Both the position numbers and the translations under genes were made by a program. From the NCBI RefSeq assembly GCF_036237275.1, contig NZ_CP108352.1, positions 2,790,001 through 2,854,000 of the forward strand: DNA of 64,000 nt. The letters are read 5' to 3'. Below are positions 52,333-61,174 of the stretch, one piece after another. The notes under the pieces were generated by a model, which ran no database searches, was not told the DNA's origin, and worked only from the letters and a program-made list of their open reading frames with translations. Position 1 is the first letter of the stretch. Every line of letters starts with the position of its first letter. The stretch is from Streptomyces sp. NBC_01353. GTDB taxonomy: Bacteria > Actinomycetota > Actinomycetes > Streptomycetales > Streptomycetaceae.

Positions 52333-53114
52333 CCGGTCCCGTCGTCCTCGACCCGCAGTCGCTCCCGTCCGACGACAACGTCAATCCGTACACCTTCTGC
52401 GTGGAGCTCAAGGGCTCCCAGTGGTTCCTGCAGAAGGGCAAGATGATCGCCTACTACGGGCGGATCGACTTCAACGGCATCGGCCACGGGCGGCTGGACC
52501 GTCTGGTCCGTACGTCGTTCCACTCGCCGCTGCACGCGAGCGACTGGGTGGTGGCGGAGGGCAGCGGCAAGATGCTGCTCGCCGACCGGGCCTTCGACGT
52601 GAACTCGTTCGACCTGGACGAGGGCAATCTGACGATCCGTTCGGGCAATCTGCTGGCGTACCAGCCGACGCTGGCGCTGAAGCAGTCGATCGTGCCGGGG
52701 TTCGTGACGCTGATCGGCACGGGCAAGTTCGTGGCGGCGTCGAACGGGCCGGTGGTCTTCATGGAGCCGCCGATGCGGGTGGATCCGCAGGCGCTGGTGG
52801 GCTGGGCGGACTGCCCGTCCCCGTGCCACCACTACGACCACGGCTATCTGACCGGCGTGATGGGCGGCGTGCGGGCGCTGACGGGGATCGGTGGCACCTC
52901 GGGCGAGGAGCACCAGTTCGAGTTCGTGGGGGCGGGTACGGTGCTGCTCCAGTCGACGGAGCTGCTGATGGCCGAACGGGCGATCGGTGAGACGCCGGCG
53001 CAGGCGGGAGTGCCGGGCGGTCATGGACCGTTCGGTTCCGGCCATGGTCAGGGCGGATCGGTACCGCGCCTTCCCGGTCAGCTCGGGGACCTCCAGCGTC
53101 GCTTCGGGCTGTAG
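52329..53114 (+). CDS. AIM24 family protein (third of three)
   Basis: A 261-residue AIM24 protein, the longest of the trio, with a shared core (GSGKMLLADRAFDVNSFDLDEGNLTIRSGNLLAY) and an extra Gly-rich C-terminal tail (~215-261, GGHGPFGSGHGQGG). An insertion at ~160-175 contains DCPSPCHHYDHGY, two Cys and three His that might bind a metal; the other two copies lack it. GTG 52329 overlaps the second gene's stop. The operon ends here; an RNA-like structured region follows at 53127. The function is unknown, but the conserved three-gene order suggests a heteromeric complex. Confidence 0.87.
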   Translation: MTGPVVLDPQSLPSDDNVNPYTFCVELKGSQWFLQKGKMIAYYGRIDFNGIGHGRLDRLVRTSFHSPLHASDWVVAEGSGKMLLADRAFDVNSFDLDEGNLTIRSGNLLAYQPTLALKQSIVPGFVTLIGTGKFVAASNGPVVFMEPPMRVDPQALVGWADCPSPCHHYDHGYLTGVMGGVRALTGIGGTSGEEHQFEFVGAGTVLLQSTELLMAERAIGETPAQAGVPGGHGPFGSGHGQGGSVPRLPGQLGDLQRRFGL

Positions 53115-53126
53115 CCGGTAGTCTGC

Positions 53127-53213
53127 GGAGTGTGACGTCATCGAACGGCGTCGAGCGTCGTTCGAATCTCCGCACCCGCGCGTCGGGGCTCCGGGTGCCC
53201 GGCGTCACACTCC
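53127..53213. other. Three-way-junction-like structured region after the AIM24 operon
   Basis: An 11-bp outer stem (GGAGTGTGACG 53127-53137 with CGTCACACTCC 53203-53213) encloses two hairpins: TCGAACG (53141-53147)/CGTTCGA (53159-53165) and GCACCCG (53172-53178)/CGGGTGC (53192-53198). It may be a terminator, a small RNA or a structured 3' UTR. It is not a tRNA: no anticodon arm or CCA-side geometry fits. Confidence 0.5.
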
Positions 53214-53255
53214 CTCATTTCGTCCAGCATTCAACTTCTTAGGTAGAATCCATAT

Positions 53256-53732
53256 ATGGAGACCGAGACGGCCACCCCCTGGCTCAACGACGCCGAGCAG
53301 TGTGCATGGCGCACGTACCTGGACGTCAACAGGATGCTGACGTACCAGCTGGAGAAGGATCTCCAGCCCTTCGGCCTGACCATCAACGACTACGAGATTC
53401 TGGTGAATCTGTCGGAGTCGGCGGAACGGCGCCTGCGCATGAGCGACCTCGCGACGGCGACGCTGCAGTCCAAGAGCCGGCTCTCGCACCAGATCACCCG
53501 CATGGAGAACGCGGGGCTCGTGCGCCGTGAGAACTGCGAGTCGGACCGCCGCGGGCTGTACGCGGTCCTGACCGACCACGGCATGGACACGATGCGGAAG
53601 GTGGCGCCGCACCACGTCGAATCGGTGCGCAAGCACTTCATCGACCAGCTCAGCTCCGAGGCGCTCGGCGACCTCCACGAGTCGCTGAAGCCGGTGGCGG
53701 AGCAGCTGCGGGGCCGCCGAGGCAAGCCGTAG
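53256..53732 (+). CDS. MarR family transcriptional regulator
   Basis: A 158-residue winged-helix regulator. The N-terminal dimer helices (LNDAEQCAWRTYLDVNRMLTYQLEKDLQ) and the wHTH (INDYEILVNLSESAERRLRMSDLATATLQSKSRLSHQITRME, wing with SDRRGLY) match the MarR group often adjacent to acyl-CoA genes. ATG 53256 lies a few bases after an AT-rich promoter with TAGAAT (53242-53247), so the leader is short. A bidirectional terminator separates it from the convergent meaB gene. Ligand and targets are unknown. Confidence 0.92.
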   Translation: METETATPWLNDAEQCAWRTYLDVNRMLTYQLEKDLQPFGLTINDYEILVNLSESAERRLRMSDLATATLQSKSRLSHQITRMENAGLVRRENCESDRRGLYAVLTDHGMDTMRKVAPHHVESVRKHFIDQLSSEALGDLHESLKPVAEQLRGRRGKP

Positions 53733-53740
53733 CGAAACCG

Positions 53741-53780
53741 GAAGAAGGCCCGGTACGCGTCCGCGTACCGGGCCTTCTTC
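53741..53780 (+). terminator. Terminator between the MarR gene and meaB
   Basis: A 19-bp perfect stem GAAGAAGGCCCGGTACGCG (53741-53759) with 53762-53780, nearly loopless as written. Ends in TTCTTC on either strand; probably works in both directions. Confidence 0.85.
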
Positions 53781-53792
53781 GCGTTCGTCGCG

Positions 53793-54749
53793 TCAGTTGC
53801 CCGTCAGGCTCGCGATCAGCTCGTCGGAGGCCGCGTACGGGTCCAGTTCACCCGCCACGATCCGCTCCGCCAGCGCGTCCAGGCGGCGGTCGCCGTGCAG
53901 ATCGCCGATGCGCTCGCGCAGCGCCGTGACGGCGATCGTCTCGACCTCGCGCGCCGAACGCGCCCGGCGGCGCTCCGCCAGGACCCCGTGCTCCTCCATC
54001 CACGCGCGGTGCTTCTCGAGCGCCTCGACGACCTCGTCGATGCCCTCGCCGCGCGCCGCGACCGTCTTGACGATCGGCGGCCGCCAGTCGCCCGGCCCGC
54101 GCGCCTCGCCCAGGCCCAGCATGTGGTTCAGCTCGCGGGCCGTGGCGTCCGCGCCGTCCCGGTCCGCCTTGTTCACCACGTACACGTCGCCGATCTCCAG
54201 GATGCCCGCCTTCGCGGCCTGGATCCCGTCGCCCATGCCCGGAGCGAGGAGCACCACCGAGGTGTCGGCCTGGGAGGCGATCTCCACCTCCGACTGCCCG
54301 ACGCCCACCGTCTCCACGAGGATCACGTCGCAGCCCGCCGCGTCGAGGACGCGAATGGCTTGCGGGGCCGACCAGGCGAGCCCGCCCAGGTGGCCGCGGG
54401 TCGCCATCGAGCGGATGTAGACGCCCGGGTCGGAGGCGTGCTCCGACATCCGGACCCGGTCGCCGAGCAGCGCTCCCCCACTGAACGGGGACGAGGGGTC
54501 GACGGCCAGGACGCCGACCCGCTTGCCCGCCCGCCGGTACGCGGCGACCAGCGCGGACGTCGACGTGGACTTGCCGACGCCGGGCGAGCCCGTCAGGCCC
54601 ACCACGTACGCGCCACCGGTGAGCGGCGCCAGCGCCGCCATCACCTCACGCAGCTGCGGGGACGCCCCCTCCACGAGCGAGATCAACCGGGCCACGGCGC
54701 GCGGCCGGCCCTCCCGTGCCTGGGCGACCAGTTCGGGGACGTCCACCAT
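53793..54749 (-). CDS. meaB: MeaB-type G-protein chaperone of acyl-CoA mutases
   Basis: A 318-residue P-loop GTPase that loads or repairs adenosylcobalamin in methylmalonyl-CoA mutase-type enzymes. Motifs: Walker A GLTGSPGVGKSTSTSAL, switch region DPSSPFSGGALLGDRVRM, Walker B VILVETVGVGQSEVE, and base recognition VVNKADRDGA. ATG 54749 is chosen with AAGGAG nine bases upstream; a TTG six bases earlier is less likely. It lies 27 bp downstream of the thiolase gene on the same strand, so they are probably co-transcribed. Partners are likely IcmA (45203) and the methylmalonyl-CoA mutase encoded elsewhere. Confidence 0.93.
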   Translation of the reverse strand: MVDVPELVAQAREGRPRAVARLISLVEGASPQLREVMAALAPLTGGAYVVGLTGSPGVGKSTSTSALVAAYRRAGKRVGVLAVDPSSPFSGGALLGDRVRMSEHASDPGVYIRSMATRGHLGGLAWSAPQAIRVLDAAGCDVILVETVGVGQSEVEIASQADTSVVLLAPGMGDGIQAAKAGILEIGDVYVVNKADRDGADATARELNHMLGLGEARGPGDWRPPIVKTVAARGEGIDEVVEALEKHRAWMEEHGVLAERRRARSAREVETIAVTALRERIGDLHGDRRLDALAERIVAGELDPYAASDELIASLTGN

Positions 54750-54776
54750 GTTCAACCGCTCCTTGCTTCCGGGAGA

Positions 54777-55979
54777 CTACTTACCGGGTACGCGAACGAT
54801 CAGAGCGTCACCCTGACCGCCGCCGCCGCACAGCGCCGCCGCGCCGACGCCGCCGCCACGCCGCTTGAGCTCCAGGGCCAGGTGGAGCACCACACGGGCG
54901 CCGGACATGCCGATCGGGTGTCCCAGGGCGATCGCGCCACCGTTGACGTTCACCTTTTCCGGGGTCACGCCCAGGTCCTTCATTGACTGGACGGCGACGG
55001 CCGCGAACGCCTCGTTGATCTCGATGAGGTCGAGGTCCTCGACGCCCAGGCCCTCCTTCTTCAGGGCGTGCTGGATCGCGTTGGACGGCTGCGACTGGAG
55101 CGAGTTGTCCGGGCCCGCCACGTTGCCGTGGGCACCGATCTCGGCGATCCACTCCAGGCCGAGCTCCTCCGCCTTGGCCTTGCTCATCACGACCACGGCG
55201 GCGGCGCCGTCCGAGATCTGCGAGGAGGTGCCGGCGGTGATGGTGCCGTCCTTGGCGAAGGCCGGACGGAGCTTGCCGAGCGACTCGGCGGTGGTCTCGC
55301 CGCGGATGCCCTCGTCCTTGGAGAAGACGACCGGCTCGCCCTTGCGCTGCGGGATCTCGACCGGAGTGATCTCGGCCTCGAAGATGCCGTTCTTCTGCGC
55401 GGCGGCGGCGCGCTGGTGCGACAGCGCGGCGATCTCGTCCTGCTCGGGGCGGGCGATGCCGAGGCGGGTGTTGTGCTTCTCGGTGGACTCGCCCATCGCG
55501 ATGTTCTCGAAGGCGTCGGTCAGGCCGTCGTACGCCATGGCGTCGAGCATCTCGATGGCACCGTACTTGAAGCCCTCGCGGGACTTCGGCAGCAGGTGCG
55601 GGGCGTTGGTCATCGACTCCTGGCCGCCGGCGACGACCACGTCGAACTCACCCGCGCGGATGAGCTGGTCGGCGAGGGCGATGGCGTCGAGGCCGGACAG
55701 ACACACCTTGTTGATGGTGAGGGCCGGGACGTTCATCGGGATGCCGGCCTTGACGGCGGCCTGGCGGGCGGGGATCTGGCCGGCGCCCGCCTGGAGCACC
55801 TGGCCCATGATCACGTACTGCACCTGGTCGCCGCCGATGCCGGCCCGGTCGAGCGCGGCCTTGATGGCGAAGCCGCCCAGCTCCGCGCCGGAGAAGGACT
55901 TGAGGGAACCGAGCAGCCGTCCCATGGGCGTGCGGGCGCCCGAGACGATCACTGAGGTGGTACCGGTCGTTCCAGACAT
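54777..55979 (-). CDS. Acetyl-CoA acetyltransferase (thiolase)
   Basis: A 400-residue thiolase that condenses two acetyl-CoA to acetoacetyl-CoA or cleaves 3-ketoacyl-CoA. Conserved catalytic parts are Cys93 in [21 protein letters not shown], the His of [14 protein letters not shown] and the final Cys in [11 protein letters not shown]. The start is ATG 55979 with AAGGGG nine bases upstream; upstream sequence in the same frame is not thiolase-like. It is followed after 27 bp by meaB and is divergent from the methylmalonyl-CoA epimerase gene across 137 bp, so the block handles acetyl-, propionyl- and butyryl-CoA interconversion. Confidence 0.94.
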   Translation of the reverse strand: MSGTTGTTSVIVSGARTPMGRLLGSLKSFSGAELGGFAIKAALDRAGIGGDQVQYVIMGQVLQAGAGQIPARQAAVKAGIPMNVPALTINKVCLSGLDAIALADQLIRAGEFDVVVAGGQESMTNAPHLLPKSREGFKYGAIEMLDAMAYDGLTDAFENIAMGESTEKHNTRLGIARPEQDEIAALSHQRAAAAQKNGIFEAEITPVEIPQRKGEPVVFSKDEGIRGETTAESLGKLRPAFAKDGTITAGTSSQISDGAAAVVVMSKAKAEELGLEWIAEIGAHGNVAGPDNSLQSQPSNAIQHALKKEGLGVEDLDLIEINEAFAAVAVQSMKDLGVTPEKVNVNGGAIALGHPIGMSGARVVLHLALELKRRGGGVGAAALCGGGGQGDALIVRVPGK

Positions 55980-56116
55980 GAGGCACAGCCCCTTGAGATG
56001 AGGAGTGAACGAGGGTTTACCGCCAATGTACTGAGCGGTGCCGCGGCTGGTCACCGGCCAGCCGGTGTGACGGCGCGCACGTTGCGTAACCATGGCCGGA
56101 GCGCTGCACTGGAGAA

Positions 56117-56557
56117 ATGCTGACGCGAATCGACCACATCGGGATCGCCTGTTTCGACCTCGACAAGACCGTCGAGTTCTACCGTGCGACCTACGGTTTC
56201 GAGGTGTTCCACTCCGAGGTGAACGAGGAGCAGGGCGTCCGCGAAGCCATGCTCAAGATCAACGACACCTCCGACGGCGGCGCCTCGTACCTCCAGCTCC
56301 TCGAGCCCACCCGCGAGGACTCCGCGGTGGGCAAGTGGCTGGCCAAGAACGGCGAGGGAGTGCACCACATCGCCTTCGGCACCGCCGATGTCGACGGGGA
56401 CGCCGCGGACATCCGCTCCAAGGGCGTCCGGGTCCTCTACGACGAGCCGAGGATCGGCTCCATGGGCTCTCGTATCACCTTCCTCCACCCCAAGGACTGC
56501 CACGGCGTACTGACCGAACTGGTCACCTCTGCCGACCCCTCCTCAACGGAGCACTGA
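56117..56557 (+). CDS. mce: Methylmalonyl-CoA epimerase
   Basis: A 146-residue vicinal-oxygen-chelate protein that interconverts (R)- and (S)-methylmalonyl-CoA, needed to feed polyketide synthases or succinyl-CoA. Metal ligands are visible in RIDHIGIA (His7), GVHHIAF and the C-terminal Glu of GVLTELV; a helix with [15 protein letters not shown] is typical. ATG 56117 sits directly after GGAGAA, with tight spacing. It is divergent from the thiolase-meaB unit and fits the same acyl-CoA theme. The scy gene begins 174 bp after its stop. Confidence 0.93.
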   Translation: MLTRIDHIGIACFDLDKTVEFYRATYGFEVFHSEVNEEQGVREAMLKINDTSDGGASYLQLLEPTREDSAVGKWLAKNGEGVHHIAFGTADVDGDAADIRSKGVRVLYDEPRIGSMGSRITFLHPKDCHGVLTELVTSADPSSTEH

Positions 56558-56731
56558 CCTCCGGATTCCTGGCCCGGTAGAGTGGGCGGCTCCGGGCCGG
56601 GGCCGGGCGGTGCCGCATGCCATGCGGCGTCGAAGTCGGGGTATCCGATCTGCCACGATTCCCGGGGGGCCGTTCTCCGGGGAACGGTGCTCGTTGGAGT
56701 GTTGCGACCAGGGGACGGATGGGACCGCGCA

Positions 56732-59700
56732 GTGCGGGGCTACGAACACCAGGAGAGCCACCGAGCTGAAGACGACCATCTTTCGCGGTTCGAAGCCGAG
56801 ATGGACCGGCTGAAGACCGAGCGGGAGAAGGCCGTCCAGCACGCCGAGGACCTCGGTTACCAGGTCGAGGTCTTGCGCGCCAAGCTCCACGAGGCGCGCC
56901 GGACCATCGCATCCCGCCCCGCGTTCGACAGCGCGGACATCGGCTACCAGGCCGAGCAGCTCCTGCGGAACGCGCAGATCCAGGCCGACCAGCTGCGCCA
57001 GGACGCCGAGCGCGAGCTGCGCGAGGCCCGCGCCCAGACCCAGCGCATCCTGCAGGAGCACGCCGAGCACCAGGCCCGGCTCCAGGCCGAGCTGCACGCC
57101 GAGGCCGTCCAGCGCCGGCAGCGCCTGGACCAGGAGCTGTCGGAGCGCCGCCAGACCGTCGAGGCGCACGTCAACGAGAACGTCGCCTGGGCCGAGCAAC
57201 TGCGCGCCCGTACGGAGTCCCAGGCCCGGCGCCTGATGGAGGAGTCCCGCGCCGAGGCCGAGCAGTCGCTCGCCGGCGCACGCGCCGAGGCCACCCGGCT
57301 CGCCGAGGAGACCCGCCAGCGGGTGGGCGCCGACGCGGAGGCCGCCCGTGCCGAGGCCGAAGCGATTCTGCTGCGCGCCCGCAAGGACGCCGAGCGGCTC
57401 CTGAACGCCGCGTCCACACAGGCGCAGGAGGCCACCAGCCACGCCGAGCAGCTGCGGTCCTCCACCACCGTCGAGACCGAGCAGGCCCGTCAGCAGGCAA
57501 CCGAGCTGTCCCGCGCCGCCGAGCAGCGGCTGCAGGAGGCCGAGGACCGGCTGCGCGAGGCCCGGGCGGAGGCCGAGAAGGCGCTGTCCGAGGCCAAGGA
57601 GGCGGCCGCCAAGCAGCTGTCGTCCGCGGAGTCCGTCAATGAGCAGCGCACCCGTACCGCGAAGGCGGAGATCGCCCGGCTGGTCGGCGAGGCGACCAAG
57701 GAGGCCGAGACCCTCAAGGCCGAGGCCGAGGAGAAGCTCCGCGAAGCGACCGCCGAGGCGGAGAAGCTGGTCTCCGAGGCGTCCGACAAGGCGCGCACGG
57801 TCGCGGCCGAGGACTCCGCCGCCGCCCTGGCCAAGGCGGCCAGGACCGCCGAGGAGGTCCTCACCAAGGCGTCCGAGGACGCCCAGGCGACCACCCGCAA
57901 GGCCTCCGAGGAGGCGGACCGCATCCGCCGCGAGGCCGAGGCGGAGGCCGACCGGTTCCGCAACCAGGCCGAGGAGCAGGCCGACGAGCTGCTCGGCTCG
58001 GCGAAGGACGACACCAAGGAGTACCGCGCCAAGACGGTCGAGCTGCAGGAGGAGGCGCGCCGGCTGCGCGGCGAGGCCGAGCAGCTGCGGGCCGAGGCGA
58101 TCGCCGAGGGCGAGAGGATCCGCGGCGAGGCCCGGCGCGAGGCCGTCCAGCAGATCGAGGAGGCGGCCAGGACCGCCGAGGAGCTGCTGACCAAGGCCCG
58201 TACCGACGGCGAGGAGCTGCGCGCGAGCGCGGGCGCCGAGGGCGATCGGGTCCGCTCGGAGGCGATGGAGCGCGCCCAGACGCTGCGCACCCAGGCCGAG
58301 GAGACGCTGGAGCGCACCCGCGCCGAGGCCGAGCGGATGCGTGCGGAGGCCGAGGAGCAGGCCGAGTCGGTCAAGGAGGCCGCCGAGCGGGACGCGGCCA
58401 CGCTGCGCGAGGACGCCGAGCGGGCCGCCGAGGCCCGGCACGCGGAGGCCGCCGACGAGCTCACCCGGCTGCACACCGAGGCCGAGACGCGGGTCGAGAC
58501 CGCCGAGCAGGCGCTGACCGACGCCCGCGCCGAGAGCGAGCGGCTCCGGCGCGAGGCCGCGGAGGAGACCGAGCGGCTCCGCACGGAGGCCGCGGAGCGT
58601 ATCCGTACGCTCCAGGCGCAGGCCGAGCAGGAGGCGGAGCGGCTACGCACGGAGGCCGCGTCGGACGCGTCCGCGTCGCGCGCCGAGGCCGAGGCCGTGG
58701 CCGTACGGCTGCGGACGGAGGCGTCGACGGAGGCCGAGCGGCTGAAGTCGGAGGCGCAGGAGACCGCGGACCGGGTACGGGCCGAGGCCGCGGCCGCCGC
58801 CGAGCGGGTCGCCACCGAGGCCGCCGAGGCGCTGGCCGCCGCGCAGGAGGAGGCCAACCGGCGCCGCCGGGAGGCCGAGGAGACGCTGGAGTCGGCCCGT
58901 TCCGAGGCCGGCCGCGAGCGCGAGCACGCCCGCGAGCAGTCCGAGGAGCTGCTGGCCTCCGCCCGCAAGCGGGTGGAGGAGGCCCAGACCGAGGCACACC
59001 GCCTGGTCGAGGAGGCGGACCGGCGGGCCACGGAGATGGTGTCCGCGGCCTCGCGAGCCGCGCAGGAGCTCCGCGATTCGGTCGCGGGTCTGCGCGAGCA
59101 GGCCGAGGAGGAGATCACCGGTCTGCGCAGCGCCGCCGAGCACGCGGCGGAGCGCACCAGGACCGAGGCGCAGGAGGAGGCGGACCGGGTCCGCGCCGAC
59201 GCGTACGAGGAGCGGGAGCGGGCGACCGAGGACGCCAACCGCGTCCGTACGCGCGCCCAGGAGGAGTCCGAGGCCGCGAATTCGCTGGCCGAGCGGACGG
59301 TCGCGGACGCGATCGCCGAGTCGGAGAAGCTGCGCGCGGACACCGCCGAGTACGCCCAGCGGGTACGGACCGAGGCGTCGGACGCGCTGGGCGCCGCCGA
59401 GCAGGACGCGGCCCGCACCCGGGCGGAGGCCCGCGAGGACGCCAACCGCATCCGCTCCGAGGCGGCGACGGAGGCCGACCGGCTGACGGCCGAGGCCGAG
59501 GAACTGGTCACGGTCGCCCGCACGGAGGGCGAGCAGATCCTCGACGACGCCCGCAGGGCCGCCGACAAGCGGCGTACGGACGCCGCCGAGCAGGCGGACA
59601 CGCTCGTCACCGAGGCGGCGAGCGAGGCCGAGCGGCTCACGACCGAGGCGGCCGAGCTGCGCGCCGAGGCGGAGCAGCTCAAGACGGACGGCGAGGCGCA

Positions 59701-61060
59701 CGCACAGGCGCTGCGGGTCGCCGCTCTCGCCGACGGCGACCAGGTCCTCGACGAGGCCCGCAAGGCCGCCGACAAGCGGCGTACGGACGCCGCCGAGCAG
59801 GCCGACGCACTCATCGCGGAGGCCACGAACGAGGCCGAGCGGCTCACCTCCGAGGCAGCCGAACTCCTGGAGTCGACCGAGCAGGACGCGCTGCGGCTGC
59901 GGACCGAGGCCGAGCAGGTCAAGGAGGACGGCGAGGCGCAGGCCGAGGCGCTGCGGGCGGCCGCGCGTGCGGACGGCGAGCAGGTCCTCGACGAGGCCCG
60001 CAAGGCCGCCGACAAGCGGCGCGCGGACGCGGCCGAGCAGGCCGACGCACTCATCGCGGAAGCCACGAGCGAGGCCGAGCGGATCGCGGCGGAGGCCGGC
60101 GACGAGGCGGAGCGGCTGCGGGCCGAGGCCGCCGACAACGTGGGGCAGGCACAGCAGGCCGTCGAGCGGATCCGCGCCGAGGGCGAGCGGCTGCGCGCGG
60201 AGGCCGAGGCGGCGGCGGAGCAGATGCGTTCCGAGGCGCGGGCCGAGGCCGACCGTACGCTCGACGAGGCGCGCAAGGCCGGTGCCAAGCGCCGCTCGGA
60301 CGCGGCCGAGCAGGCCGACCAGCTGATGGCGAAGGCTCAGGAGGAGGCGCTGCGCGCCACCACCGAGGCCGAGTCGCAGGCGGACACGATGGTCGGCGCG
60401 GCCCGTCAGGAGGCCGAGCGGATCGTGGCCGAGGCGACCGTCGAGGGCAACTCGCTGGTGGAGAAGGCGCGTACGGACGCGGACGAGCTCCTGGTGGGCG
60501 CGCGCACCGACGCGACCGCCATAAGGGAGCGGGCCGAGGAGCTGCGCGGCCGGATCGAGGGCGAGATCGAGGAGCTGCACGAGCGGGCACGGCGCGAGAC
60601 GTCCGAGCAGATGAAGACGGCGGGGGAGCGCGTCGACAAGCTGGTGAAGGCCGCCACCGAGCAGCGGGCCGAGGCCGAGGAGAAGTCCAAGGAGATGCTC
60701 TCCGATGCGAGTTCGGAGGCGAGCAAGGTCCGGATCGCGGCGGTACGGAAGGCGGAGGCGCTGCTCAAGGAGGCCGAGCAGAAGAAGGCCTCGCTGGTCG
60801 GCGAGGCGGAGCGGATCAAGGCGGAGGCCGAGGCCGAGGCCGAGCAGATGATCTCCGAGGGCAAGCGGGAGCTGGACGTGCTCGTGCGCCGTCGCGAGGA
60901 CATCAATGCCGAGATCTCCCGTGTCCAGGACGTCCTCGAAGCGTTGGAGTCTTTCGAGGCACCGGCCAACGGAGCGAAGTCCGCCGGTGCGAAGGACGAC
61001 GTCAAGGCAGGTGCGTCGGCGGGGGCAACACGTTCGAGTGGCAAGTCCTCCGACGGCTAG
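56732..61060 (+). CDS. scy: Scy, polar-growth cytoskeletal coiled-coil protein
   Basis: A 1442-residue almost entirely coiled-coil protein. Scy assembles at hyphal tips with DivIVA and FilP (the polarisome or tip-organising centre) and controls polarity and branching. The N terminus VRGYEHQESHRAEDDHLSRF, with a short heptad region (~20-100), matches S. coelicolor Scy as I recall it. The rest is a hendecad-based 51-residue-type repeat rich in Ala, Glu and Arg. GTG 56732 is used; upstream in-frame sequence (56582 on) is not coiled-coil. At 1442 residues it is longer than the ~1326 I recall for S. coelicolor, and near-identical DNA segments at about 59529, 59739, 59979 and 60252 show recent internal duplication. 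Followed directly by filP. Confidence 0.94.
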   Translation: MRGYEHQESHRAEDDHLSRFEAEMDRLKTEREKAVQHAEDLGYQVEVLRAKLHEARRTIASRPAFDSADIGYQAEQLLRNAQIQADQLRQDAERELREARAQTQRILQEHAEHQARLQAELHAEAVQRRQRLDQELSERRQTVEAHVNENVAWAEQLRARTESQARRLMEESRAEAEQSLAGARAEATRLAEETRQRVGADAEAARAEAEAILLRARKDAERLLNAASTQAQEATSHAEQLRSSTTVETEQARQQATELSRAAEQRLQEAEDRLREARAEAEKALSEAKEAAAKQLSSAESVNEQRTRTAKAEIARLVGEATKEAETLKAEAEEKLREATAEAEKLVSEASDKARTVAAEDSAAALAKAARTAEEVLTKASEDAQATTRKASEEADRIRREAEAEADRFRNQAEEQADELLGSAKDDTKEYRAKTVELQEEARRLRGEAEQLRAEAIAEGERIRGEARREAVQQIEEAARTAEELLTKARTDGEELRASAGAEGDRVRSEAMERAQTLRTQAEETLERTRAEAERMRAEAEEQAESVKEAAERDAATLREDAERAAEARHAEAADELTRLHTEAETRVETAEQALTDARAESERLRREAAEETERLRTEAAERIRTLQAQAEQEAERLRTEAASDASASRAEAEAVAVRLRTEASTEAERLKSEAQETADRVRAEAAAAAERVATEAAEALAAAQEEANRRRREAEETLESARSEAGREREHAREQSEELLASARKRVEEAQTEAHRLVEEADRRATEMVSAASRAAQELRDSVAGLREQAEEEITGLRSAAEHAAERTRTEAQEEADRVRADAYEERERATEDANRVRTRAQEESEAANSLAERTVADAIAESEKLRADTAEYAQRVRTEASDALGAAEQDAARTRAEAREDANRIRSEAATEADRLTAEAEELVTVARTEGEQILDDARRAADKRRTDAAEQADTLVTEAASEAERLTTEAAELRAEAEQLKTDGEAHAQALRVAALADGDQVLDEARKAADKRRTDAAEQADALIAEATNEAERLTSEAAELLESTEQDALRLRTEAEQVKEDGEAQAEALRAAARADGEQVLDEARKAADKRRADAAEQADALIAEATSEAERIAAEAGDEAERLRAEAADNVGQAQQAVERIRAEGERLRAEAEAAAEQMRSEARAEADRTLDEARKAGAKRRSDAAEQADQLMAKAQEEALRATTEAESQADTMVGAARQEAERIVAEATVEGNSLVEKARTDADELLVGARTDATAIRERAEELRGRIEGEIEELHERARRETSEQMKTAGERVDKLVKAATEQRAEAEEKSKEMLSDASSEASKVRIAAVRKAEALLKEAEQKKASLVGEAERIKAEAEAEAEQMISEGKRELDVLVRRREDINAEISRVQDVLEALESFEAPANGAKSAGAKDDVKAGASAGATRSSGKSSDG

Positions 61061-61174
61061 CCACTCAAAAGGCTGGACATTCTCCATATCAAACGGGCAT
61101 CCGCTCGATGACACGCCGCTTCGGCCCCTAGGATTCCCCCTAACACCTCACCGGTCTCATTCGACAGGAACCCC

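Noticed and set aside
53127-53213. Possible tRNA gene (GTTCGAATCTC resembles a T-arm)
   Set aside because: No acceptor/anticodon geometry, and the pairing forms a three-way junction instead.
56543-61114. Three long minus-strand frames (643, 932 and 823 codons) opposite scy
   Set aside because: Regular Ala/Glu/Arg codon repeats of the coiled coil leave antisense frames open; translations are Ser/Ala or Leu/Gly low complexity, with no start signals.
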